Origin: Aplidium turbinatum
Lineage: Eukaryota; Chordata; Ascidiacea; Aplousobranchia; Polyclinidae
NCBI GenBank assembly: GCA_918807975.1
Contig: OU964929.1
Coordinates: 13,843,197 to 13,907,196 of the forward strand
DNA: 64,000 bases
Direction: 5' to 3'
Position numbers and translations under genes: made by a program. The notes under the pieces were generated by a model. That model made no database searches and was not told where the DNA came from. It was given only the letters and a program-made list of their open reading frames with translations. Shown here piece after piece: positions 37,301 to 46,341 of this stretch. The first letter of the stretch is position 1, and each line of letters opens with the position of its first letter.

Positions 37301-40058
37301 AGAGGTTGTTTTTTGTACTACATTTCATTGGGGTCAAATGTCCGGGCATTCTTCGAGCAGCCACTTGATTGTAGAGTCCTGACAGGCCAACTGCCCTTGG
37401 AGGAGTAAACGTCGGGCAGTGGTAGAGGATGTGATCTGCTGTCTGTTCCTCTGCACCGCAGTTGCATGCCGCAGATGTTGATAGGCCCCATTTGTGCATC
37501 AAGGAAGAGAAGCGCCCAACACCCGTGCGGACGCGATTGAACCGTACCCAGGCAGGTCGGCTGAGCTCCTTTCCTGATGGCATGGGTCCAGCGTCGGGAA
37601 CAAAGGTGTGAAGTCTGGAGGTGTTGTCTGTCCACTCCTCTTGCCAGATAGTGGCCATCCAGTTGAATGTTGAATGTTTGCATTTGAATGTTTGCGACTA
37701 TTCACCATTGACTTAGAAGCTATTGCAAATGAGCTCATTCGAGCAACCAACGCGCGTAAAATGTAGCCTACTTTGAATTGCTAAAACCTCAATTTCGAAG
37801 GTAACAGGGATCAGTAGTCAGTAGATGTAACAGAAAATATATTTCGCACTTGCTAGTGCATCTTCAGTTCTGATAAAGGGATAAACCCTTTATCAGAACT
37901 GACGATGCACTAGCAAGTGCGAAATATATTTTCTGTTACATCTACTGACTACTGATCCCTGTTACCTTAGCAATTGAGGTTTTAGCTTTCTAGATATGAA
38001 ACAGGGATCGTTTCAGAACAAGAGTAGGTCAGAAAGCAAGGCATACTCCGACACAGCTCAGCAGCAGCCTAGAGCAGTTAGCTACTTTGAATTGGTTTGA
38101 TATTTGTCTATATAGTGTATACAAATTATCCCGGGAACATATTTTATACTTTGCAGCAGATTGTGACGCTATGAACGTGAAATTTATCTTACGTTTTTAC
38201 TTGTTCAAGCTATTTCAATATATTTCATTCATTTATCTTCATCTGTCTCGCATTTCTATTTATATGGCTAATAGGAAAAAAACGATTAACGAACTGCCCA
38301 GCATTATCCCTATATCTTATCTTAAAACTTAAAAAATGTGCCCTTTTTTCATAATCCTGCCCCCCAGTCAAAAATTGTTCCGGCGCCCCTGCATGCGACC
38401 CGCTGGCCGAGTGTTTGAGGCCCTTGGACTGTAATTGATCTAACTCTGAATGCAGCATAATTTAAACAAGAATAAGCCAATATTGGATTTTGCCTCGTAA
38501 AAGTTTAAACGGAGAAGAGTCTTCTTAAGCTTTATTTTCCAATCTTAAATTTTTACAAGATGCCATTTGTACTGCGATACCTGACCATTGTGACGCATTG
38601 ATCATGGGATGCATGCATTACGTCTTGTCCATTGATGCAAGCCAAAATATCCCCATTGCGTAATCCTGCTTTCTTGGCAGCCGAATTTTTTTCTACCTCA
38701 GTGATAGAATGCATGGGACTATTCTAAATTAAATTTGAAGCAAAGAATAGAATGAAAATAGAAAAAGTAATATAAGCTATAGCTATTCGTATTCATCGAT
38801 TTGCCAATAAAAATAGATAAAACAGAGAATGCATGGAAAAGTTAAACTTTTTAACAAAACATAGCCTATGTGCACTAGCGTACGCAGGGGGGGGGGGAGG
38901 CATTGGACCATGCCCCCCCCCCCTTAAAAATGTTTTAGTAGTTAACGACGTACATTAAGGCATTTAATATGTTTTGGTTTGCACTGTCAAAGGAATTAAC
39001 AATGTTGTTCTATAGACTAAGCCAATACGAAATACATGGCCCAATCCACCTACCCCACTCCAGGTATACCAATGTAGCATAGTGTTCTGTAAGCCTATTA
39101 TAGTGAGAAAGAAATGGATAAAGTCTAAACCAAAACCATATTGGGATATCATGAAGACGTCTGAGATTTCAATGGCCAGTGGCGTAGCCAAAGGGGGGTT
39201 TAGGGGTTACAACCTCCCCTTTGGCACGCGTGTGACGTCACGATATTGAGAATGATGCTTTCAGTCTCTTAATTTGAAACAAAACTGCATTGAAAGAGCG
39301 AGTTTTGCCAATACCAAACATTCAAACATCTCAGCCAGGTATTATCAACAAGAAAACATAGAGACTTAGCTTTATTTCCAAAAAATGTCGAAGAAAACGT
39401 GATTTTGTCCTTTTGCTATGCCACCTGACAGCACCATTTTACAGGAATATTCAAACCCACATTTTTGTTGAAAATGCTCTCAGAATGCACCAAATTCAAA
39501 GTAATTTTTCAAAAATTTCTGGGGGAGGCCCCCAAACCCCCGCCACTGGGTGTCGTCTTAGGCGAAAACGCCGTCGGGCTTCGCCCGCCGGACGTCAAAA
39601 CCCCCCTATTCAAAATTCCTGGCTACGCTACTGTCAATGGCCCCCCCTTGAGAAAATCCTGCGTACGCCACCGCCTATGTGCTACATAGCTTGTGGTATA
39701 GAAATAGCTGAGTGTTATGAAAATAAATCGAGAAATGTAAATTTGGTAAAGTTAGAAGTTAACCCAGACCTAAGCTTATATGCGTAAAGTCTTTGAGAAA
39801 ACGGAGACTAAAAAAGCTGTTGAAATCTAGAGAGTCAATAATTATAATTAATTTATCGTTGCCAAGAAGTAAAAGTTTTCTACGAACCCCGTGTGTTTGT
39901 AGAAAAAATCCATAACCGTCTTTTTCTTTGTGAAGTTTGACCACTCGGGGGCGTTCTGTGGCCTGGTCACCTATTCCGGTAACTGTAGAAATCGACAGTT
40001 TGCCTCTTCGTCCCGCAGACGAACTGGCTCTGCTAATCAAAGTTGTAAGAATAGTCAT
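22303..40058 (-). CDS. PDZK1: four-PDZ scaffold protein, PDZK1/NHERF3-like
   Basis: Recognised coding exons, in transcript order: 39888-40058, 38581-38723, 31700-31874, 29306-29476, 28453-28541, 28306-28348, 27895-28074, 26447-26535, 25881-25962, 23794-23894, 22303-22548. PDZ1 begins PRVVKLHKEKDGYGFFLQTH, PDZ2 PRICELTKENDEYGFLLL, PDZ3 PRFCELVKKDSRGYGF and PDZ4 YRIVKTAQEEFEFFLSD. Each has a GLRNGD or GDRLLEVN core. Four tandem PDZ domains with the GYGF-type loop and little else match NHERF3/PDZK1, an apical scaffold that binds C-terminal tails of transporters. PDZ2 and PDZ3 share an 89-nt middle exon and identical phases, a sign of domain duplication. Phases agree except between 31700-31874 and 29306-29476, so a short exon (3n+1 nt) is probably missing there. 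The first exon could start at the ATG ending at 40058 or at a splice site near 40033. AATAAA for this strand lies at 22044-22049. Confidence 0.87.
22679..23069. repeat. inverted repeat with 64-bp arms
   Basis: The left arm 22679-22742 (AACAAGAAAAAATTCTGCC...) is mirrored at 23006-23069 (...GGCAGAATTTCTTCTTGTT). Between them, near 22810-22875, lies a tRNA-like head with a B-box-like GGTTTGATTCC. It lies in the last intron of the PDZ gene. CACATTGACGG occurs just outside both arms. Confidence 0.75.
23096..23290. repeat. near-perfect palindrome
   Basis: The arms of about 90 bp run from CCTAGAACATCACACAACTA to its complement ending at 23290, around a small centre near 23195. The inner arms carry GGGGGGTGGGGGGG and its complement. 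It is intronic in the PDZ gene. Confidence 0.8.
24738..25437. mobile_element. non-autonomous hAT-like element
   Basis: The left end is CAGTGGCGTAGCCAG and the right end CTGGCTACGCCTATG. The flanking 8-mers CGAGTGGT and CGGGTGAT agree at 6 of 8. A second CAGTGGCGTATCCTGG terminus at 24834 suggests an inner insertion whose other end I cannot place. No transposase was seen. Confidence 0.65.
25438..25640 (+). repeat. possible tRNA-headed SINE fragment
   Basis: B-box-like GGTTCGACACC at 25480-25490, followed by CAGTTACTGAGGGGTGCC, resembles other tRNA-derived SINE bodies. The A box is weak, and the 3' end is not defined. Confidence 0.3.
27557..27672 (+). ncRNA. hammerhead ribozyme motif inside a perfect inverted repeat
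   Basis: The core reads CTGATGA (27606-27612), a stem II of about 3 bp (CCT 27614-27616 with AGG 27623-27625), then GAAA (27627-27630), stem III ACA/TGT around GGC, and the cleavage triplet GTC ending at 27639. Stem I begins with ACCTT (27601-27605) pairing AAGG (27640-27643). Outside this, perfect 25-bp arms (27557-27581 and 27648-27672) extend the same stem. The invariant hammerhead core residues are present. The 10.1/11.1 pair is T-T rather than G-C, and activity is inferred, not shown. It lies in an intron of the PDZ gene on the opposite strand. Confidence 0.7.
28872..29173. repeat. foldback with hammerhead-like motifs in both arms
   Basis: Two arms of about 150 bp, near-perfect reverse complements, run from TTTTGTTTGAGAATTATTAA to its complement ending near 29173, with a tiny centre at about 29022. 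The right arm carries CTGAAGA (29088-29094), a hairpin, GAAA (29110-29113), and complementary flanks GTTTGCAGAA/CTTTGTAAAC. The left arm carries the same on the minus strand. Confidence 0.85.
30091..30322 (+). pseudogene. hAT transposase C-terminal remnant
   Basis: The plus strand reads SSTAVCECGFSVLTRADAPT, then RRSMLQPRQANLVLMAFEHS, and ends at a TAG at 30320-30322. This fits the hAT C-terminal dimerisation pattern (S-S-x-x-x-E/C-x-G-F-S-x-L-x-R...R-L-x-x-x-x-x-x-x-L). The N-terminal and catalytic parts are not recognisable, so the copy is dead. Confidence 0.7.
30513..31015. mobile_element. hAT-like MITE, copy 1 of a family
   Basis: The ends are CAGTGGCGTAGCCAAAGG and CTGGCTACGCTACTG. The 8-bp duplication GTCTTAAC is perfect (30505-30512 and 31016-31023). 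Sequence throughout resembles 39177-39633. Confidence 0.9.
33264..33720. mobile_element. hAT-like element inserted in array A
   Basis: The ends CAGTGGCGTAGCTAGG and CCTAGCTACGCCACTG are perfect inverted repeats. The 8-bp duplication ATTGTCGG is perfect (33256-33263 and 33721-33728) and derives from the array unit. A second element sits inside. Confidence 0.92.
33341..33590. mobile_element. 250-bp hAT-like MITE nested in 33264-33720
   Basis: The ends are CAGGCCCGATTTAG and CTAAATCCGGCCCTG. The 8-bp duplication TGTGAAAA is perfect (33333-33340 and 33591-33598). It is the youngest layer of this stack. Confidence 0.92.
33972..34466. mobile_element. hAT-like MITE at the centre of the foldback
   Basis: CAGGGATATCTAGAGAAGGG and its near-complement at the right end (CCCCTTCTTTAGATATCCCTG) give terminal repeats of about 30 bp. 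The 8-bp duplication ATAAAAAT is perfect (33964-33971 and 34467-34474). Confidence 0.9.
34480..35395 (-). repeat. tandem repeat array B, inverted relative to array A
   Basis: Units such as TTCGACAATGCCTGAAAATG repeat in the opposite sense to array A. A higher-order unit of about 173 bp is seen at 34699, 34872 and 35045. Open frames here are artefacts of the repeat. Confidence 0.88.
37165..37757 (+). pseudogene. hAT transposase C-terminal remnant split by a LINE
   Basis: NAERSFSAIRRVKCAFL, followed by TMTDNNLNNQMFATIH in a neighbouring frame, is the hAT dimerisation-domain pattern. The right part, after the LINE, reads DLEAIANELIRATNARK. A frameshift separates the first two pieces, so the copy was dead or dying irrespective of the LINE. 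Confidence 0.65.
37277..37686 (-). mobile_element. 5'-truncated LINE 3' end with 19-bp target duplication
   Basis: AATGTTTGCGACTATTCAC flanks the insertion on both sides (37258-37276 and 37687-37705). The minus strand encodes a LINE C-terminal piece: WQEEWTDNTSRLHTFVP, RPAWVRFNRVRTGVGRF, and a Cys/His motif ACNCGAEEQTADHILYHCP. The 3' end is ACGAAAGAAGAAGAA. Many marine-invertebrate LINEs end this way; the clade was not resolved. Confidence 0.85.
37781..37993. repeat. foldback with hammerhead-like motifs in both arms
   Basis: Arms of about 105 bp are near-perfect reverse complements around a centre near 37885. The right arm carries CTGACGA (37899-37905), hairpin GCACT/AGTGC, and GAAA (37921-37924); the left arm carries the same with CTGAAGA on the minus strand. 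The core resembles that of 28872-29173. Confidence 0.85.
38873..39673. mobile_element. hAT-like element with nested MITE
   Basis: The left end CACTAGCGTACGCAGG and the reversed right end CGGTGGCGTACGCAGG are related. The 8-bp duplication CCTATGTG is perfect (38865-38872 and 39674-39681). The inner element is 39177-39633. Confidence 0.87.
39177..39633. mobile_element. hAT-like MITE, copy 2 of the 30513 family
   Basis: The ends are CAGTGGCGTAGCCAAAGG and CTGGCTACGCTACTG. The 8-bp duplication TCAATGGC is perfect (39169-39176 and 39634-39641). Long stretches match 30513-31015. Confidence 0.92.
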
Positions 40059-40684
40059 ACAATGCTACATAAGCTAACATATCAACAGTAGGAAGTTTAA
40101 ATACATAGCCTACGGGGGTATAGCCTACTACAGTTAAGCTCCAAGTAATCGTTGTAAGTTAGAGTTAATAGCACAGAGGAAGCCCGAAAAGTACCCAGTC
40201 TTAGGTTTAGGATAGGAAGCAAGAGATATTTGTGTTGGTTCTGCTTTGTGGTGTTGCAAACCGTTTTTTTTTTTTACGGGGCGCGTGACCAATTGCCTTC
40301 CCGAGTCCATTACTGCCTACAGTTGTTTGTCTATCGCAAGGTATCATTATCCAAACACTGGTCATAAAGTGTGGTAAACCCAAACGACTACTTTATGTGT
40401 TTTTGTATAAATACATGCCGTCCAGTAGACGCTTGTGGTTTTAGTAAATGATAATTTTTAAAATAGCGCGGTAGAATAATGTTTCAATTTTGCACACGTC
40501 GTTTTTAAAATAACGTTTTGATTTTTTTTTATAACTTGAAGCATAAGCTTTGGAAGTGTGGGGTTCTCCTGCAGTAGCCATTAATGATTTTCCTCCTGAA
40601 AAACCTTTTTTGAACACATTGCTGAATCGTTACAAGCTTCCACCATGTAGCTTCATTTACAACGTCATAATCAATGTTCAATTA
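40059..40684. other. upstream region of the PDZ gene
   Basis: This likely contains the promoter or 5' UTR exon of the minus-strand PDZ gene, but I see no clear TATA box or first-exon signal. No other gene was recognised. Confidence 0.35.
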
Positions 40685-41430
40685 CAGTCAAATCACTTAA
40701 TCGGACATTTTGCGCTGGTCCCGAATCTAAATCGATTTTTTTGTACAATTTTCTCCGTTTAATTGGACCACTACTTTGTTTCAACGGACCACCCTCTCAC
40801 CAAAAATAGGTTTTATGGTTACGTTTTCTGCTTTTTGCACTTGCTTTTTGCAAGATTTTACGTCAAGAGTTGATGTTGGACATCATGCCATGTTCACGCA
40901 AAGCTATTAGTGGCAAGGTTGCCAGACATTTTTTTTTTTATATTTTCAGACTAAATTGCAACCAAAAAGCTCAATCCATTGATGAGTTGAAACCGGAGTT
41001 GGTTGAAACAAGCCTAAAATTTAAAGGTTTGTATAATTTAAATTCAAAACAAATTTTTTAGTTAATAAGGATATTTATTTTCTGAAATTTAGCATGAAAT
41101 GAAACCAAACCAAATCAACCACCATACAATTTGTGACGACGCCAAAAGACAATCGACCCTGGATGCATTTTTTCAATGATTATCGATTCTTTGCAGCATT
41201 TTTTTGTATTGTTGATGATGTTAGTTTAGCTATTTATTAGTTTTTATTACTTTACTTTGTACAGATCAAGCGACACAGAAAAACAGGGGGCGCCAAGCTG
41301 CAGAAGACGGAAGAATGACAGCAAAAAGACGAAGACGTAATAATACGCAAAATAGTGAAATTTGTTCTTCCTGCTTAATCGAATCAGTTTGCCTTGGCCC
41401 CGTTGTGGTCAGATTAAACGAGATTGACTT
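40685..41430 (+). mobile_element. Tigger/pogo-like transposon, internally deleted
   Basis: The left end CAGTCAAATCACTTAATC and the right end GATTAAACGAGATTGACTT are imperfect inverted repeats between TA dinucleotides (40683-40684 and 41431-41432). A transposase tail, AKRQSTLDAFFQ then stop, is read at 41140-41178; this PIP-box-like ending is typical of Tigger transposases. DDE parts are missing. Confidence 0.72.
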
Positions 41431-41585
41431 TAATTGGTTGATTGTTACAAAATCCTCACAGTTTACCACAAGAATCGAGGTGTGATAATAACAGTAACCA
41501 TGGTGGCAACGGTGGGGTTTGAATTCATACCCCATATAAAAGAAAAAGAGTCAATGGCTGACGCAATGCGTATCACTCTACATAA

Positions 41586-41860
41586 GTTGATAGCTCAGTG
41601 GTTACGCGCCTGGCTCAAGATCACGCGGCGCTGGTTCGACTCTCGGGCTGTGCACATTTCAGGACTGCTCTCAATTCAGCGGCACCTACTGAATGGAATA
41701 ATTCCCCGGCAACAACCCTTCAACAATCGGAAACTTCACTTGTCAATCTCGTTAACCGGCCCTGCGTCAAAAGCCTCTACAAGTATGCAAAACAACCATG
41801 AATAACCAACCAAGGTTTTGTCAGTCCGAGGATAAAGATTCAAAACCAACCAACCAAGTT
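41586..41860 (+). repeat. tRNA-derived SINE, copy 2
   Basis: The A box TAGCTCAGTGG and B box GGTTCGACTCT are about 35 bp apart. The body and tail match 21676-21960. The tail ends in AAACCAACCAACC. The head resembles a tRNA, but no complete cloverleaf or gene context is present. Confidence 0.85.
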
Positions 41861-42166
41861 ATTTCTGTTTATCAGGGCTATGGTGAACTGGAAAAACTGA
41901 GTTAAACTGCGGGGCCATTGAGGGAATACTTTGGGCCGGTACCAATGAGGTCCTCGGACCCCAAATTAAGATACTTCAAAGAAAAAAACACTACAGTATA
42001 TTCAAAAAATATGGGGTAGCTTCTTCAAGATTGTGGGCCCTCTGGAAAGGTTACGGGTCCCTTAACCCTATCTTAATACGAGCTGTTTTCGTACGCGGAA
42101 AGCACGTCATGGGCTATCTTAGCCCCGTGCTAATTTACCGCTCTTAATGGGAACTATGGTGACCGG

Positions 42167-43506
42167 TAGGGTGGAGTGAAAAACACTTTTTATAAAATTT
42201 TTATTAGCTCGGGCTTGGAAAACTTACCAATTACTACTAAAACTAATTGTGCAAAATTAGAATGTAATCTGACAAGAGCTTGATCTGCCACCAGCCACTT
42301 GAAAATTTACCATTGGGCCATTCCGTGTCAATTCACACAGTGAAGAAATTCAACCTCTTCAATTTTTCTTAAATTTTACACACCTTTTCACTATGTTATA
42401 TGATGAACACCTGCAAATTTTGAGTGAAATTTATTGAGAAACACGAGAGTTATAAAGCATTTAGTTTGGGGGGGTCTGCCGAGGGGGCACAATTTTTTTA
42501 TTTTTGGCAATGTTTGAGGTCCTATTACTGCTTAAGTAAATTAGGTAAGAACCTAATTGTTTTACAGGTGATAGTACTTCTGCCATGTATTAAAAAAACA
42601 ACATCGTTCATATTGTCACTTTAAAAGGTCAAAGGTCATAGACATCCAAATGTGGCCGTTTCCACTTCTCGGTTAAAATTTTCCAAAATTTTAAAACCTT
42701 GTTAAGACTCTATTTCTGATTGGTTTTGGCTGAAATTTAGTAGAAATGTTGTTTACAGGATTCTCTATGAAATTTCAGTGTAAATTTTTACTGGGGTCAT
42801 GAGTAACCGGGATATTAAAAGGACCTCTTTTTTGCTTTTTGTCATTTCGACCCATGTTTCACATTAAATACCTCTCAAGCTCTTTAATATTTTGTACTGA
42901 AATTTTCTCAGGTCATAGAAAATCCTGTAAACAACATTTCTACTAAATGTCAGCCAAAATCAATCAAAAATGAGGACTTGGCAAGGTTTTAAAATTTTAG
43001 CCGAGAGCTGGAAACGACCACATTTGGATGTCTTTGACCTTTTAGACTTAGAGTGACAATGTGAACGGTGTTGTGTGTTCAATATTTGTTAGCAGTACTA
43101 TCACCTGTAAAAAAATTGGGTTCTTACCTAATTTACTTAAGCAGTAATAGGACCTCAAACATTGCCAAAAATAAAAAAAATTGTGCCCCCTCGGCAGATC
43201 CCTCCAAACTAAATGCTTCATAACTCTCGTGTTTCTCAATAAATTTCACTCAAAATTTACAGGTGTTCATCATATACGATAATGAAAAGGTGTGTAAAAT
43301 TTAAGAAAAATTGAAGAGGTTGAATTTCTTCACTGTGTGAATTGACACGGAATGGCCCAATGGTAAATTTTCAAGTGGCTGGTGGCAGATCAAGCTCTCG
43401 TCAGATTACATTCTAATTTTGCACAATTAGTTTTAGTAGTAATTGGCAAGTTTTCCAACCCCGAGCTAATAAAAATTTTATGAAAAGGTTTTTTCACTCC
43501 ACCCTA
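42167..43506. mobile_element. 1.34-kb long-inverted-repeat element
   Basis: Two arms of about 610 bp are near-identical reverse complements meeting near 42837. The ends TAGGGTGGAGTGAAAAA and TTTTTTCACTCCACCCTA mark the limits. The 8-bp duplication GTGACCGG is perfect (42159-42166 and 43507-43514). No coding sequence was recognised; the 8-bp duplication fits hAT or P superfamilies. Confidence 0.9.
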
Positions 43507-43514
43507 GTGACCGG

Positions 43515-45447
43515 GTCTAAATCACAGAGTCAAAATATTTTACAAGATAATAGTCACGTGTATTGTGCGTATAGAAATTAAATTTTTACCCAACAAATTT
43601 ATTGAAATAAATTGTTTGAGGTGGAAAACGTCAGAAAGTCGGTTTTTATTTAAATTTCCTAAAAATAGCTTTAAAATTGCAATTTTTGAATTATAACATA
43701 AGTAAAGCTAAACTAAACAAAAAATTACTTTTTTTCATAAATATAAGCCATTTTTAGGTGTTTTTACATTTCAAAGTAATTGCTCTAACATTTATATTGC
43801 GCTAACATTGACATATATATAACTATCATTGCACGAAAATGTCTAGCCACATGAGACGAAATGCTTATTGTGAAGGGCAGGAAGGTAGAGAAATGACCAG
43901 TTTAGGTTTAGAAAATTCGCAAAGAATAAAAACTAAAAGTCAAGAAATTTCACATTTCTAGCATATTTCCTTTTGTGAAATATTTCAGTACTAGTGTGGG
44001 GCGTCCTCATAAAGCCCCGTGTCGCTACAGATAGGGTTGAGCCATCTCGGGCTCTGGTCCATGGTACGCCTTGACATCCCTGTCAACGCCACTGGTGCAC
44101 AGTATTCATAGTCTCCGTAAACTATCTCGTTTTGTATTTGCTAACATGAAGCATTAAGATAAAATAATGTTACCTGACTGACGATGTCATCTTTAGGGGC
44201 TTGCAATAGAAAACAGGTGTTTCTTTTCCTTTTCCAAGGTGAGATTAAATTGCAAGTTGCTGGTCAAAGTTGTAGAGCCGCAGTAAATAACTTTCAACTG
44301 AATGTTCAGACAACTGATTTAGTAAGTTTAAAACTCTTAGAAACAAAATGTTTGAAATGCTTATCATTTGAAATGAAAAAAAAAGAGAAAAAAGAGTTGA
44401 AATGTTTAAAATACAGAACTCAAGTAAATTTGAATTTAAAGCATTTCACATCTTGGTGCTCAACAACTTATAAAGATCTTTACTACATTACGGTACAGCT
44501 GGATAGACTACATCAGTGGAGTACGGTGACCGCTTGTTTGGGTGTTTGTATTTTTTAGAAAGCTTTAAACACACGCTTGATTTGCACAGTGACTCTTTGT
44601 ATCATGTAAGCTTATTTTGATATCATCTGAACATTCTGAACAGCTATTGAGCAAACTGCAAACCTAGTGTGTGTTTAAAACCTGTTATGAAAGTGAACAT
44701 CCAAAAAATGGTTATCGTACATCATTAGACTACACTACATGTCATTTTCTCAAGGTCTGCGAGGCCAAGACTTTGCTAAGCCTTGTCCAATCATTTCAAC
44801 TCTTGGTCCATTTTACCTGTAGCTTAATTAAACTGCAGTGAATTGCATGTCTACATTCTACGCCTTTTATTTGTTATTTTTATAGTCAGCTCAATATTGA
44901 CGGCCTGGTAACTTTAAAAATCAATAGTTGACGTACAACTTTGTTCATTGTGCTGACCTGAAAACGTCGCGCTAGTTAATGATTAGACAAAATGAAAAAA
45001 TGTTATTTGATTGTGAAGTTGACTGCTAGATCCTGCCTTTGTGAAACAATTAAATGCTTGCGACTAGATGCTTGCGGCCAACTCCCACTGACTTAATCTT
45101 CGCGATCTAATCCGTAAAGTTTCCCCAAAATTAAGCCATTTTATATCTGGTTTGCCGAAAAAGCGATCTTAATTAACCACCCTCTTCATACAAATTCTAT
45201 ATGTCACCTCAAGAATCGCCTAGACGAGTGGAGTCTATAGACACTTGTTTGTAGCACTGCTATCTGCGCTTGAACTGATGCAATCATCCAGTCATAACTA
45301 CTGTAGGCTAAGTACACTATTGCACCACACTGGGTATAGATATTTGCAATGTGAAGTGACGTATAGCCTACCATCGGCACCTTACTTCACAACTTTATGC
45401 ACGGCTCAGGAGCGCTGGCCTCAAGACTGCTTAGGCAAACTCAAGAC
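43515..45447. other. intergenic, nothing recognised
   Basis: There is no supportable gene. A short GC-richer stretch at 43990-44100 (GGGGCGTCCTCATAAAGCCCC) can form a small hairpin, but I cannot name it. Confidence 0.45.
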
Positions 45448-46341
45448 CAGGGCCTCTGAGAGAAATTTTCACTAGGGGTACGAAGAGTCATTCCGGGCTT
45501 GTTAAAACAAAATCAAATTAATCATCTGGCTAATAACCTTTCTTCATTAAATTTCCATTTACTACATGCCTAGCCGAGGTGAACGAAGTCACTTTTTTTT
45601 ACTCCTGCTGCGCTCCTGCTCTGAAAGTATTCACTCCGGCTTCTGCTCCGAAATTCATTTTGAAACAAGCGTGAAACTAACTTTTTCAAATAGTTTTTAA
45701 AAACACAAAAATATCTGAGCTTTTAAAAAAAACTAGCGGGTTGGGCTTTTAAAAAAAAGCTCTTGTTTTTCTCAAACTTGCTTTTGCTACACTATCCCCT
45801 CTCCCCCCCCCCCCCTCCCGCGAGAATAACCAACTTTTATGATTTAATTTAGGGTGCTTTTAACAAAACATAAACTAGCTTCAGACTACAAGTACAAAAG
45901 TTTGACAAATAAACTTGAGTTAAGTTGTTTCACAAGTGTAGATAGGACGATCTGTTTCAGCAGATGGCGTTTTTTTTGTGGTATCAAACCTGCTTTTGCT
46001 ACACTATGCCTCCCCCCCCCGAGAATAACCAACTTTTGTGATTTAAATTATATGGTGCTTTTAACAAAACATTTTTGCACGTAAAGCATGAAATCACCAC
46101 TTTGGGCCCCTAATTTGCGTGCAATGCATTCCATTGCCTTTCCGGGCCTTTTTTCTACATCACGGGCCCTTCCCAGGACTAAAGAATAACAACTGTTATG
46201 CTTGAATTTAGTCGTTTAGGATGATTTTAACCAAACATTTTTGTGCGTAAACTATAAAATCACAATTTTGGGCCCCCCTCCAGTAATCACAGTCTTGGGC
46301 CCTCAAGGGTACGCCGTACCCTCCCCCTCTCATAGGCCTTG
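45448..46341. mobile_element. possible hAT-like element with internal tandem copies
   Basis: The left end CAGGGCCTCTGAGAG resembles the reversed right end CAAGGCCTATGAGAG. No clear duplication flanks it. The interior has three imperfect copies of GAGAATAACCAACTTTTATG...TTTTAACAAAACAT at about 45820, 46020 and 46182. Confidence 0.5.

Larger units (their letters stand above)
36450..38391 (+). mobile_element. hAT-like transposon with transposase relic
   Basis: The ends CAGGGGCGCCGAAAGC and GTTCCGGCGCCCCTG are inverted repeats. A plus-strand hAT C-terminal remnant lies at 37165-37257 and continues at 37706-37757 after a LINE insertion. No clear 8-bp duplication is visible. A palindrome at 37781-37993 lies inside. 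Confidence 0.65.
35913..38426. mobile_element. old hAT-like element hosting later insertions
   Basis: The ends CAAGGGTCTCAAACTC and GAGTGTTTGAGGCCCTTG are imperfect inverted repeats. The flanks GTATAATT and CTGTAATT agree at 6 of 8 only if two extra bases are allowed, so the duplication is doubtful. The element at 36450-38391 lies inside. Confidence 0.5.
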